Source: Mesostigma viride (taxonomy: Eukaryota; Streptophyta; Mesostigmatophyceae; Mesostigmatales; Mesostigmataceae). From it: a stretch of DNA of 64,000 bases. Shown here piece after piece: positions 38,631 through 48,792 of this stretch (positions within the stretch are counted from its first letter, which is position 1; the number at the start of each line of letters is the position of its first letter). The position numbers and the translations under genes were made by a program. The stretch spans positions 1,658,046-1,722,045 of the forward strand of contig RPFO01000165.1 in the NCBI GenBank assembly GCA_009746045.1. The letters are read 5' to 3'. The notes beneath the pieces are model-generated. The model was not told where the DNA came from, did no database searches, and saw only the letters and a program-made list of their open reading frames with translations.

Positions 38631-40993
38631 TGGCTTTGGAGAGTAATCCCAAGCACGTGTACAGGCTATCCTGGGCTCACGTCAAGGAGAGAAGGCCAAC
38701 TGCAATCTGGCCTGAAGACGGCCCTGATCCTCCCTTGGAGGGAGATGAGCAGGATGAGAGCCAGGCAGCAGATGCTAACCCACCATGCTTGGATTATGGT
38801 CTGTCCTGGATGGATGAGGGTGAGCAGGAGTCTGCTGAGACGTCTGTCACAAGGCCAGAGGTGGCCAGGGCTGCACCACAGTCCAGGGGGCTGCTTATGG
38901 CGGACATCATTCGAGCTCTGCAGAACAGCAAGCGTGATCCCAAGGTATCTAAGCTCACGGGATGGGGGTCATGTGGGGCACCAGCACTAGAAGTGGATAC
39001 CAACTCACAGGTGTCCATTCTAAGGGTAGAGGATGCTGCAGGCTTGCAGTGGTCATCCCCTAGCTGCCTAGCTGTGTCTGATTTCTCTGGGAATGTGTCC
39101 ATGAAGATCTTGGGAGAAGTGAGTGTGCCTATCCTGGGGGTGCCCACCACGTTCAGTGTGGTTGAAGGGTATCAGGGGCCTGCCATTCTAGGTCAGAACT
39201 TCTTGTGCTTACCAGGGGTGAGGATATCCTCTGAGGAGCTAGCATTAGAAGGGCAGGGCCGCCTTCCCTTGCAGAGATATCGCTACTCCCAGGGTCTTAG
39301 TGTGGCTGTAAGGGCTGTGAGGGGTCTAGAGGCAGAGGGTCCTGATACAAAGGAGCCCATTGCTGGGGACCTGCTGATCCTCCCTACTACGTTTGACCCA
39401 CGTGAGTTGGGTGTGCAGAGGTACCAGATCCCAGGAACGAGTCCTGTACCTTGGCGCAAGCTAGTGGAGATGATGCAAAGCCCCAAGATGGCTAAGGCAT
39501 GGACTCTTGGCTTTGTTGCTTCTGGGCATGAGTGGATAGTTGCCAACTGTGCAGAGCCTGTGGATGTCCTCCCTGAGGATCACCAGCTGCTCAGGTTGAT
39601 GTTTGTCCTCAAGCTCAAGGAGGTAGATGGCGTGCAGGTGCCACATGTTAGACCAGTTGTGACTGAGTACCATGGCACTGGACAGTTAGCAGATGAGGAG
39701 CTTTACACACCAGGGATGCTGCATGATACATGGAGGATTTTGTTGTGCATTTACTTGTCTTTTCTGCAGAAGGGGATACCCTATAGCTCTGTGTTGGTAG
39801 ATTTCAAGAGGGCTTTTCTTAAGGGTGATCAGCAGGAAGCACAGGATACTTGGCGCACAATACCCCCTTTCTTTGTTAAGGTGCCTGCAGTGTGGAGGGC
39901 AGAGCTGAAGACGAGGTATTTGAGGATTCTCAAAGGCGTGGAAGGCCTTAGATCGAGTCCCATCATCTGGAGGAAGAGCTTGGAGAAGTACCTCAGGTCT
40001 GTCTGTGGTCTCTCAGTCTCTCCAGTTGATCCTTGTCTGTTTCAGGGTAGCTATGAGGGGCTGCCAGCGTTTGCCTCCCTGCATGGTGATGATCTGCATC
40101 TCCTGGGCCATCCCACTTGGCAAGAGTTGACTCTGGCCAGGATCCAGAAACGGTTTGAACTGGGTAAGATCCAGTACATGGTTGAGAATGAGCCCATGGT
40201 GTTTTGTGGAATGCAGGCGACCTTGGTCCATCAGCAGGGTACATGGTCCATCCAGCTGGAGGGTGGTAAGGATTATCCTCAGCAGATCATAGATGCCTTG
40301 CAGGAGCCCATCACCCAGGCCAGATGTGCAACAATACGAGGTATGTTGGCATGGCTGGCCAGCATTTGTGCTCCTGACCTGTTGGTACTGAGTCGGTTGA
40401 CCGATTCCCAACTGGTTGAGGTGGGTGCTGAGAGAGTGGTAGAGGCTGTTCGCATGTCTCCCCCTCTCATGCTGGGTCCTTTGGATTTGTACAGGCCTTT
40501 TGACATGATGCTCTATGTGGACAGTTCTATGGATAGTAGGAAGGTCACAGAGGTCAGGGGCCGTGCAGCAGCATTAATATCCCTGGTGCAGGAACAGTCC
40601 TCTCTGGTCTGCTGGTACAGTCGGTTGCAAAACAGGGTAACTCCCAGCAGTGACATTGCTGAGTGCAGGGCAATCTGTGAAGGGCTTCATACTGCTCTTT
40701 ACTTGAGGGAGCTATTTTACCAGCTATGTCAAGTGGCTTCCTGTCGGTTGCAGATGCACACACTGGTAAGAACTGACAGCATGGGCATGGTGCAGTTTGT
40801 GCACAGGCAGCTGGCCAGGAGCAGGGACCTTGATTATTTGTTGCTCAAGGAAATGTCTTGCTTAGCTAACATTGAACATGTGGCTGGCGTGGACAACCCT
40901 GCAGATGCTCTCACCAAGCTGGAGGAGAAGGCTGAGCTGCAATACCCTTTGCTTCGTGGGCTCATGGCCTCCAAGGGGGGAGGGCCAGAGTAG
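38630..40993 (+). CDS. F protease-like domain, reverse transcriptase and RNase H
   Basis: The region begins with HVYRLSWAHVKERRP, a tail normally close to integrase. The protease-like domain comes next: ALEVDTNSQVSIL with a DT dyad and, about 75 residues later, AILGQNFL, the two hallmarks of retropepsins. It lies after integrase, not before it. RT follows with VDFKRAFLKGD, GVEGLRSSPIIW and the catalytic box SLHGDDLHLL. RNase H has LYVDSSMDSR, SSDIAECRAICEG, RTDSMGMVQF and DNPADALTK. The Gly of DTG and the Tyr of YxDD are both replaced. The stop is at 40993. Confidence 0.85.
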   Translation: MALESNPKHVYRLSWAHVKERRPTAIWPEDGPDPPLEGDEQDESQAADANPPCLDYGLSWMDEGEQESAETSVTRPEVARAAPQSRGLLMADIIRALQNSKRDPKVSKLTGWGSCGAPALEVDTNSQVSILRVEDAAGLQWSSPSCLAVSDFSGNVSMKILGEVSVPILGVPTTFSVVEGYQGPAILGQNFLCLPGVRISSEELALEGQGRLPLQRYRYSQGLSVAVRAVRGLEAEGPDTKEPIAGDLLILPTTFDPRELGVQRYQIPGTSPVPWRKLVEMMQSPKMAKAWTLGFVASGHEWIVANCAEPVDVLPEDHQLLRLMFVLKLKEVDGVQVPHVRPVVTEYHGTGQLADEELYTPGMLHDTWRILLCIYLSFLQKGIPYSSVLVDFKRAFLKGDQQEAQDTWRTIPPFFVKVPAVWRAELKTRYLRILKGVEGLRSSPIIWRKSLEKYLRSVCGLSVSPVDPCLFQGSYEGLPAFASLHGDDLHLLGHPTWQELTLARIQKRFELGKIQYMVENEPMVFCGMQATLVHQQGTWSIQLEGGKDYPQQIIDALQEPITQARCATIRGMLAWLASICAPDLLVLSRLTDSQLVEVGAERVVEAVRMSPPLMLGPLDLYRPFDMMLYVDSSMDSRKVTEVRGRAAALISLVQEQSSLVCWYSRLQNRVTPSSDIAECRAICEGLHTALYLRELFYQLCQVASCRLQMHTLVRTDSMGMVQFVHRQLARSRDLDYLLLKEMSCLANIEHVAGVDNPADALTKLEEKAELQYPLLRGLMASKGGGPE

Positions 40994-41930
40994 ACCAAAC
41001 AGCCTTGCTCTAGGTGGGAGGCATCCCAGTGGGCTGGGCAGCCACGTGGTGGCTGACAGCAGGTCCTTCAGAGTTCAGACACACTCTGCTGGACAGGGGT
41101 CAGGGTGGAGTCACTCCCCTGGCTGAGAATTTCGCCTGGCTCTGTCATGGAGCTGCAGAAGAGTCTTAAGGACTTTGTAATGGGCCTTGGGTCTTCATGG
41201 AATGGACCCTGCAAGGGCAGCCCAAGTGTTGGCTCTAACAGGTTGCTGTACATTTGTATATATTCTCTGTAACCAACCTGTTGCATGCTAATAAAATCCC
41301 TGGTTGTGTGACCATGTTGGACGTGGTTGCCAGGGGCCTCACTATGGGTTATACTTCTTTATAATAAAACATAATCTTGTTATTGTCATGTCTTGTTGTT
41401 TGTGATGCTCAGTTCCAGGAGCTGATCCAAACCTGGAGGATATGGGGTGGGGTTCGATTCCCCAGCTGACCTCAGCCTGGCATGTATGAATCCTGAGTTT
41501 ATCCCTCAGTGAGGACATGGGCTCCCCATGTGTTGGCTAACATTTGTCAGGGCTCTCTCAGTCTTTGGAAGGATTTAAAAGATAAAGGAGGCTCCGTGGC
41601 GGGCGCCATATGAACGGGCGCCTGTGATAACTGGATGACCAGGAACTCACAATAGTACGTTCATGGACTCCTCTATCCAAACTCCTCTGACTAAGTGAAG
41701 ACCTAACTTTAATCTACACCAGGTTCCCAAAGAAAGGGTTGGGATGTCATGTGGGTCAGAGGGCAACCTTTGAACCAATGAGCAGGCCTAGCTAATATTT
41801 GGAGGCACCTCAGGTTCCAAAAGAAAAGGCAGGTCTGGTCTCTGGGAGGGATCAGATGTCTGAAGGCTTGTGGGGACAGTGGCTGATAGGTTCTCAGGCT
41901 GGTCCAAGCTCCAAAACAAGAAAGGGTTGG
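40994..41930 (+). other. F 3' region before the LTR
   Basis: About 0.94 kb without a convincing ORF. There is an AATAAA near 41289 and A/T-rich stretches around 41360–41400. There is no strict polypurine tract; GAAAGGGTTGG precedes the LTR. Confidence 0.5.
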
Positions 41931-42583
41931 AGTTAGCATATTGGGGCACCAATGTGCTAGATGGATGCAGGTTGAGGAGACCTTTCCAACGCCGTGTCAA
42001 CCGCCTAGAACAGACAAGGGACTAGAAAGTTATCAAGTCCCGAAGTACTGCCGACCGGTGGGCGAGGGCGGTGCACTCTCAGGGCATAGTGGACAGGACA
42101 CGTGGCAGGCCGTGCCTGCACAGGCTTAGCCTGACTCTCACGTGACTGGGACACAGTGTACTGAGGGCTCAACGGTACTGTGGCTAGTAGAAGCCAGTAA
42201 CCAGCCAGCAGGTCTGCAAGGATGTAAGTCCTTGCAGGACTGTGGCAGGTCCTGTGCTGTCCTAGACACAGGATAGCCAGAGATTCCTGTATGCTGCCTG
42301 CAACAAGGATGCAGGGCAGCGATACGAGGCTCTGGCAATGTAGCGTTGCCCAGCGTTGCTCATGACCGAGGAACAAGGATGGAACGAGGTTGCATATAGC
42401 TCGAGGCTCAACGAGGCAACGAGCGTCTTCACACACGAACCTTGGTCGTCACGACGAGTGGCGAGCCTATCGAGGGTCGTAGGCCTGGTGTGAGGATAAA
42501 GGTTGCTAGCCAGCAGCCTAGGGTCATTCCAGCCGGCAAGGACCAGGAGCTCACAAGCTCTGCTGACGAGTTGCTGCGCAAAT
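41931..42583 (+). repeat. F 3' LTR
   Basis: 653 bp, AGTTAGCAT...GCGCAAAT, followed by the GACAA duplication. Confidence 0.85.
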
Positions 42584-42588
42584 GACAA

Positions 42589-42890
42589 TGGGTCGATAAC
42601 GACAGCTGGTATGTTGGAACATGGTGCATGCGCATGCATGACTCGGTACGGCATGGTATGACCTGCACATGACACAATACTATAATCTGGTGAAGATAGT
42701 GACCAATGGTCCTAGTGCCATTGTACAACTTGGCACATAGTCATAGTGTCCGTTCACGTAGGACAAATCCCACTTAGGTACTATCCGAGCATATCTATTT
42801 GTTAATTAGGGCTCGAATACAATTGCCCGTATTATAGATTTCTGCACGGTAAGCATAATTGGCATATTCAAGACAGGATTCTTGACAACA
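42589..42890 (-). repeat. Second part of the J LTR
   Basis: This is the sequence that was continuous with 31352–31559 before F inserted. It ends near TTGACAACA, which would pair with the TGTT start. No independent gene is visible. The right boundary is tentative. Confidence 0.35.
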
Positions 42891-42978
42891 TGTCTCACAC
42901 CTCAAGGTGTGCTCAGGATTATGTACAATCAAGCTCCCAGCCTGATATCCAGAGACTTAAGCACCCAGCTCTCAGCTT

Positions 42979-44310
42979 TTAGACAGATAGACCAACTTGG
43001 CAGTCAGCATTCATGAGCTTCCTCAGTACATTGTACTGGGCTGGGGCCTTCTGTGGCAGCTTGGTCAATGCATCAGCAGGGTTCTCCTCGCCAGGGATAT
43101 GCTTCAAGTCAACCAAACTGGCCAACTCCTTCAGCAACAAATAATCCAGATCCCGGCTCCTGGCCAGCTGCTTGTGAACAAACTGGACCATACCCATGCT
43201 GTCTGTTAGCAACAACGTCTCCATCTGCAAGGACCAAGGGGTAACTGAAGCGAGCTCCAGCATTAACTCCTTTATGTACAAACTGGACTGGATCCTCTCA
43301 CATATGGCCCTGCATTCTGCCACATCTGAACTGATACAGACCCTCTTCTGAAGTGTGCTGTACCAGCTGAACAAACTTGCCCTGCTCTGATAAAAAGCAA
43401 ACAGAGCAGCAGATCTCCCCCTGACCTTGGTAACCTGGCAAGCATCCATGGAACTGTCAACAAAGATCTCCAAGGTGATAGGCTGGGCAAAGTCAATCCC
43501 AGACAAAATCAGATCAGGGGTACTCTCCACCAATCGGGCTATGACTCGAGGCTTCTCATCCTCAAGCACATCATCAGGCATTCTGCTATGGACCATCAAA
43601 GACGGACCACAGATGCTGGCAAACCAGGCCCACATGCCTCTCAACTCAGGACCTGCAGCCTGGGCGATCTTCTCTGGCAAGGCCTTCACAATGGTCTGCT
43701 TATAATCTCCTCCAGCCTGAAGCCTGATACTCCACTCCCCATCCCTCTTGAACAGGGTAGCCTGCATTCCACAGAACACTACCGGCTTGTTGGGTTCCTG
43801 CCACAGCTCCTTGCCCAGTGCAAACTTGCCACTGATGACAGGAATAAACTTCTTCAGCCAGGTCGTGGGGGCTAGCAAATGCAGATCATCTCCATGCAAA
43901 CTAGCATACACTGGCAGACCCTCCCATTGGGCCAGCAACAAACAGGGATCAACTGAAGACACTCTCAAGCCACACTCACTGATCAGAGCTTCCTGCAGCG
44001 TGAGCCTCCAGATGATAGGGCTCGACCTGAGTCCTTCCAGGCCCTTCAGAATAACCAGGAAATGTTGATGCAGCTCCAGCTTCCAGATAGCAGGCACCTC
44101 AACACAATAAGGCTCATCCTGCTTCCACACTCTCCTGGCCACTTCTGGATCAGATTTTAAAAATGCCCTCTTGAAGTCCAGCAGCACTGATGACATAGCT
44201 GCTCCCCTGTTCAGCAACCCCACGTATAGACACAGCAAAATTCTCCACGCGTCGTGTAACATCCCTGGCGTGTACAGCTCCTCTCCCAGCAGACTCCCCG
44301 TGCCGTGTGT
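42979..44310 (-). pseudogene. Element L: RT–RNase H of another copia-like element, 5'-truncated
   Basis: Homologous to the F pol C-terminal half: EELYTPGMLHDAWRILL, LLDFKRAFLKSD, GLEGLRSSPIIW, the catalytic box SLHGDDLHLL, FVDSSMDACQ, SSDVAECRAICE, LTDSMGMVQFVH and NPADALTKL. The reading loses similarity before HGTGSL at about 44310, so integrase and gag are missing. No flanking LTR could be identified. It is another member of the HGDD family, clearly diverged from F. Confidence 0.75.
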
Positions 44311-45392
44311 CAGAAAAATATGACCCAATCTGTCCAATCTTTCCACTTAGCCTGAATATTCCAATTCTGGGTACAGGAGGAAATGGGCAACTGTGAAGAC
44401 CATGGCTGGAATCAGTAAAATATGGCGAAATTAATGATGACAATCCGCTTTAATATTCACCAATTTAATTTAGGCTGCGGCCATGAGGCGGCCAGCTGCC
44501 ATAGCTCAGCATATCAAGGCTTACAGGAAAAATTGCCAGAGCAACATTATGTGGAAAAGCACATCGTCCCTATAGCCATCGATCTAGGAATAATCTACGG
44601 CACAGTTAGGGGGCAGGCCAGCCGCCACACAAAAGTGGGTGGCTTGCATCAACACAGAAATGATGCGTTGGGTCACTAGTATGCAAGTACAAAGACATTG
44701 CGCCTCCAGGGCAGCACTTAGTGAAAAGAGGGTCGGCGCGAAGCGCGGATCCTGACGAATTTGTCCGACGGCTACAGTACCAGCAGGACAGTGCTTGGTA
44801 CGGTACGGATGGCAGCAAACAGTGCTGGAAATACATTTAGTGCCGATTTATACTACATCGGACTTTGACAAAGTGGACTGAAAATATAAGTATCGCGACG
44901 GATAATACAACAAAGTACCGTCGAAGCTGAAAATATAAGTATCTCGACGGATAGTACAACAAAGTACCGTCGTAAATTATTTGCTAGCTGCAGGGCAAAG
45001 GCAACTATCGTTGACACACCCCCGTGAGTTGAGTAACTCTAGAGCCCTAGGATCTGGCTCTAAGTTCCCCATGTCCGTCCGCACGCCTTCCGCTAGCGTC
45101 CGCTAAGCCGCCGGCTATAATCCAGCGGTCCGATGCGGTCGACCGGTCTAAGGGCGGCGCCTAGGGCCGGCGCCACCTAGGCCCCAGGCCGGGGCCTTAT
45201 CCGGGTCGGTACGGACAGTTAGCCTGTCCCACGGTTACGGCTAACCGGATAGGCTTTGCTGGCTAAGACATAAACCAGTGGTTGGCCAGCTCCGACAGCA
45301 GTTCTCTGTGTTCACCTTATCCCAAACTCAACGTGACCGACCGCCATAGCTTAGCCGGTCATGTCCTTTAACTTGTATTCATAAAAATCCCG
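44311..45392 (+). other. Non-coding region before the gag of element I
   Basis: No gene is recognisable. A 49-bp unit is repeated twice (44878–44926 and 44927–44975), each with a CGACGG / CCGTCG inverted repeat. GC-rich inverted repeats around GGCGCC and CCTAGG lie near 45150–45200. A CCGCCATAGC string lies near 45340. The stretch may include the LTR and leader of element I, but I could not place LTR ends. Confidence 0.4.
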
Positions 45393-47064
45393 ATGGCTTC
45401 CGGTACTCGGAGCCGCACGGGCGAACACACAGATACGCCAAGTGGCGAGGCCGCAGGGACCGTCCTGCCACGCTTTAGTGCGGACGAGGCCACGAGGTTG
45501 ATGCAAACCCTCGTGGCACAACCTGAACTGGCCAAGCAGTTTAAGCATTTGATGCTTGCTGCTGACGATGCTCTGAATCGCGGGCCTCTGAAGCAAACGG
45601 AGGTGCCCGCTGATCTACCTGCCGACTATACGGCGGACGACGCAGCAGATTTTCTGGCTGCTCTCAAGCGTCTGCGCGATGGAGGCGCGGACAAAGATTC
45701 GGAGCTGATTGGCAAGTTCCGTGCAGTATTCTGCAGTACAACCAAGCACCCAAACATTGCCAATCTAGTTCGCATTGCGGACGACAACAAACAAACCTGG
45801 GAAGTTTTTTACAACGGTCTAGATGCCCACTTGTCGCGGTCTAAGGAAGAGGCCGACGAGCAAGCCTTCAATGACTTCGAGGGCTATGCAGTTAATAAGG
45901 CAAATTTGCCCGGGGCTGCACGTGATTTCCAGGTCTTCGTGCACAAGCACAAGCTGCTAGATACTCTCAAGCCCATTTTCCTGTGCAATCGATTTCTCAA
46001 GAAATGCGACCTGTCGTCGGATGTGCATCTGACCATAGCGACGGAACTAAAAAAGAAGAGTGCTGTCAGTTTCGACGAGGGCATGCTGTATTTGATCTCA
46101 TGCTTCAAGAGTGCGCAGTCCAAGCCGACTGCCTCGGCCGCTCTGCCATCCCTGCGCATGAAGGTGGATCCCGGGCGGCGCGTCTTCTTCTTCAGGCGCA
46201 GAGGCTCCAATTACGCGGTCGGAGCTTACGGCCATCCTGAAAAAGGTCGTCGGCCACGGCAACAACGGGGGCCAGCGAGGGCGCAAGCGCGGGGCTGGTG
46301 GCGACAACAAGAGGGGCGATAATCCCCCGGCCAAGCGGCAGCAGGGGGCGTCTACTGACCGCAAGCAACGCTGTGAGCGCTGCTTCGGACGTCGCCATGT
46401 CCGGGATGACTGCCGAGTTCGCTCGGACCTGGAGCTCGAGGACAACCTTTGCCGCAAGTGCCACGACGTTCTGCGTGGTCACAGTGTGGAGGCGTGCAAG
46501 GCCAAGCGCATCGTCGTCCACGGCACACGCGAGGAGTGGGCAGAGCGACGGGCAGCACGAAAGTCAGGTGAGAGCCCGGTCGATACCCCTTCTTTTGCTC
46601 AATGCGTCACGCTGAACCGGGCCGTCGTAGAGCCTGACGTCGTTCCTAAAAGCAACGTGACTGCATCCTCTGTCTCATTCCGTGATGTGCTCACGCAATC
46701 CGTTGATGCTGCTCTGGCTCTGTCGCGCCAGGATCACGTGCTTCCTGAGCACGGGTCTACAATGCGTGACCTCAGCAATGTGGTGTCTTCTAGGTCGGGT
46801 GTGTACAACGCCGAGCGACCAAGCACTACTGCAGCACCCCAGCTAGATACTGGGGCGGTTGGGCCTATGAGGAATGTTGTGACAGTGCAAGAGAATGCTG
46901 GGCGGGCAGATGTTCTTGGTACACACCACCCTAGTGTGGATCTTCACATTGGCAAGGTGCTCACACGGGCGGCCTTTCGTGCAGCCTCTGAAGCTGCCCA
47001 GTTAGCCAATGTCACTACCCCAGTAGTCACCCCACCTGTTGAGAATCCTGACAATGCCCGCTAG
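45393..47064 (+). pseudogene. gag of element I with a one-base frameshift
   Basis: ATG at 45393 (MASGTRSRTGEHTD). A helical capsid-like domain follows (DDAADFLAALKRLRDGG, TWEVFYNGLDAHLSRS, LKPIFLCNRFLKKCDL). Around 46170, next to GGGCGGCG, the frame shifts by one base. The next frame continues with a Gly/Lys/Arg-rich linker and a Cys/His cluster (CERCFGRRHVRDDC, then LCRKCHDVLRGHSVEAC), as in nucleocapsids, and a variable tail. The stop at 47062–47064 lies inside an inserted repeat (47057 onward), so the natural end and pol are missing. I judge it gag-like from layout and domain order only. Confidence 0.6.
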
Positions 47065-47264
47065 GATCGTTCCGGGGGAGGATTTTTCGCCTAGTAATGC
47101 GAATAACGTTGCGGACGCTAATCGTTCGGCCTAATATGTTAATCGAATAGGGCAAGTGCTCTCCGCTGGCTAGGCGGAGTACTAGCGCTAGCTATTTGAC
47201 TGATATGATGTGCTCAACCGGCTAATCATCTGTGTTGTTCGACGTCGCTCCGAAAATCGGCTAA
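47057..47264 (+). repeat. Single-arm fragment of palindromic element P
   Basis: The segment from CCCGCTAGGATCG to CGAAAATCGGCTAA matches the arms of the palindrome at 51879–53130 (TGCGAATAACGTTGCGGACG, CGAAAATCGGCTAA). There is only one arm, without hairpins, and the G1 LTR cuts it on the right. Confidence 0.7.
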
Positions 47265-47720
47265 AGTTGGAACGAGTCTAACGACGATGGACAACTGCCG
47301 AAAGCTGCAATGGAAGGATGGTTGTATTAGCAATAATACAACGAGAGTAGTGTAAGCTTGAGGGCTCAGAATGGAACGTCTGGGCAAACTCGGGTGCTGC
47401 GGCACTCCCCAGTGCTACGCCTATATGCCTATGGCAGTGCTACCTGCAGCACCTACCAGTGGACAACTGTACACTGCAATGCCATGCGACCACGTCACTA
47501 GCATCAACTACACTCGGCCCGTCAGACCCGGATAACCCGGATCTGGCGGGTCGAGCTAGAGTCTAGGCACAGTCTGGCACTAACCGCACATCGGTCCACA
47601 TGACGCCCCAGTACCGTACACCCTGCCGTACAGTACTGAGGTGTCCCGCTCAGCCGCGGTAGGCAATACGCGGCGCGCAGGCCGGAAATCCGTGTGTCAG
47701 CCTAAGCATCTCATCTAACT
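47265..47720 (-). repeat. G1 3' LTR
   Basis: 456 bp with ends AGTTGGA...CTAACT on the plus strand. It is homologous to the 457-bp LTRs of G2, with several base changes. Confidence 0.85.
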
Positions 47721-48792
47721 CCCATTATGTTTTCCTTTCAGGTTGAAGGCTAGCGACTTCAAGCCTGATCCTGCCCAGCTAGGAGACTGACTCCAAGCTG
47801 ACTGAGGTGCTGAGCAACTGACACCCATACTGCAACATCTGGACTGAAAAAGATGGGCCCCAGAACTCGTGCAATACTTGTGATGGCATCACGTTTAGCT
47901 CAACATGCCCGGGGAGTTCCTCCTCCTCGCGAGCTCACAAGGGAGATAGCTATGCCTGTCTGCCTATCCAGGGAGTGCATCACCAGCCAAGAGAGCCATT
48001 GTAAAAAAATGCCAAGGTAACCGTTTAAGAGGTTCCATGTTGTTCCATCATCATCGCCCACTCAGAGAAAAGAATACCCAGCCAGGCTGGGTCCACTGAG
48101 CTCAGGTTACCTGCAACCTGAGGAGTGACAGGAGACAGGTTTATTTCACCCTGCACTGTCCATGTTGCACCTGCACAACATGTGAGGACCAGCCACCCCT
48201 GCCCTGCACAGAGGGGGCTGAAGTCCTAGTGACAGGTGACAGGACTATGACATCCTGGACCTGTCCACGTTGCACCTGCACAACGTGTGAGGACCAGCCA
48301 CCCCTGCCCTGCACAGTGGTGGCTGAAGTCCTGGTGACAGGTGACAGGAATATTTCATCCTGCACCTGTGCTGAGCACGTTGTACTAGACAACATGACAG
48401 CACCCATGCCTTAACTGCCACTGAACAGTGAGGCCAGGTGGCCCAGGAGATCCACAGTGAACTGTGGTCCTGGGTAACCACCTGTCAAGGGAGCTTTGAC
48501 CCTCCACTTGAATGGGAGGCACCTGAGCCACTGAGCTCAAGGCCAATCCACCAAGGCATACAACCCTAGTGGAGAAAGAGTGTGAGATACATCCCCTGCC
48601 CCCCTATGAAGGTGGGCATAACGAAATTCCATGGTGTTGAAAAAATCAAAACAGATTTTATTGTCATAGGGCACGCAGATGCATGAAAACAGACTCCAAC
48701 CAACCCCCCGTGCTGGAAGCCACAACCTACCCCTTGGACCTGCCCAAGGGGTACTCGGGGTTACCTAGGCGGCCCTGGTGAACAGGACCCTG
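47721..48792 (-). other. G1 3' non-coding region with tandem repeats
   Basis: No ORF is convincing. A unit of about 105–110 bases (CACGTTGCACCTGCACAAC ... GTGACAGGTGACAGGA) is repeated a little over twice at about 48150–48380. The same arrangement is conserved in G2, so it may be an RNA-level signal. Confidence 0.6.

Larger units (their letters stand above)
31560..42583 (+). mobile_element. Element F: copia-like retrotransposon with unusual ends and domain order
   Basis: The LTRs (659 and 653 bp) begin AGTTAGCAT and end GCGCAAAT, and GACAA is duplicated at 31555–31559 and 42584–42588, which fixes the non-TG/CA ends. The order is LTR, ORF1, gag with zinc knuckle, integrase, protease-like domain, RT with HGDD, RNase H, a 0.9-kb 3' region, LTR. 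A 2.6-kb non-autonomous element K sits in gag. Otherwise the coding regions are nearly intact (one frameshift near 38625, and one TGA between gag and pol). Confidence 0.88.
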
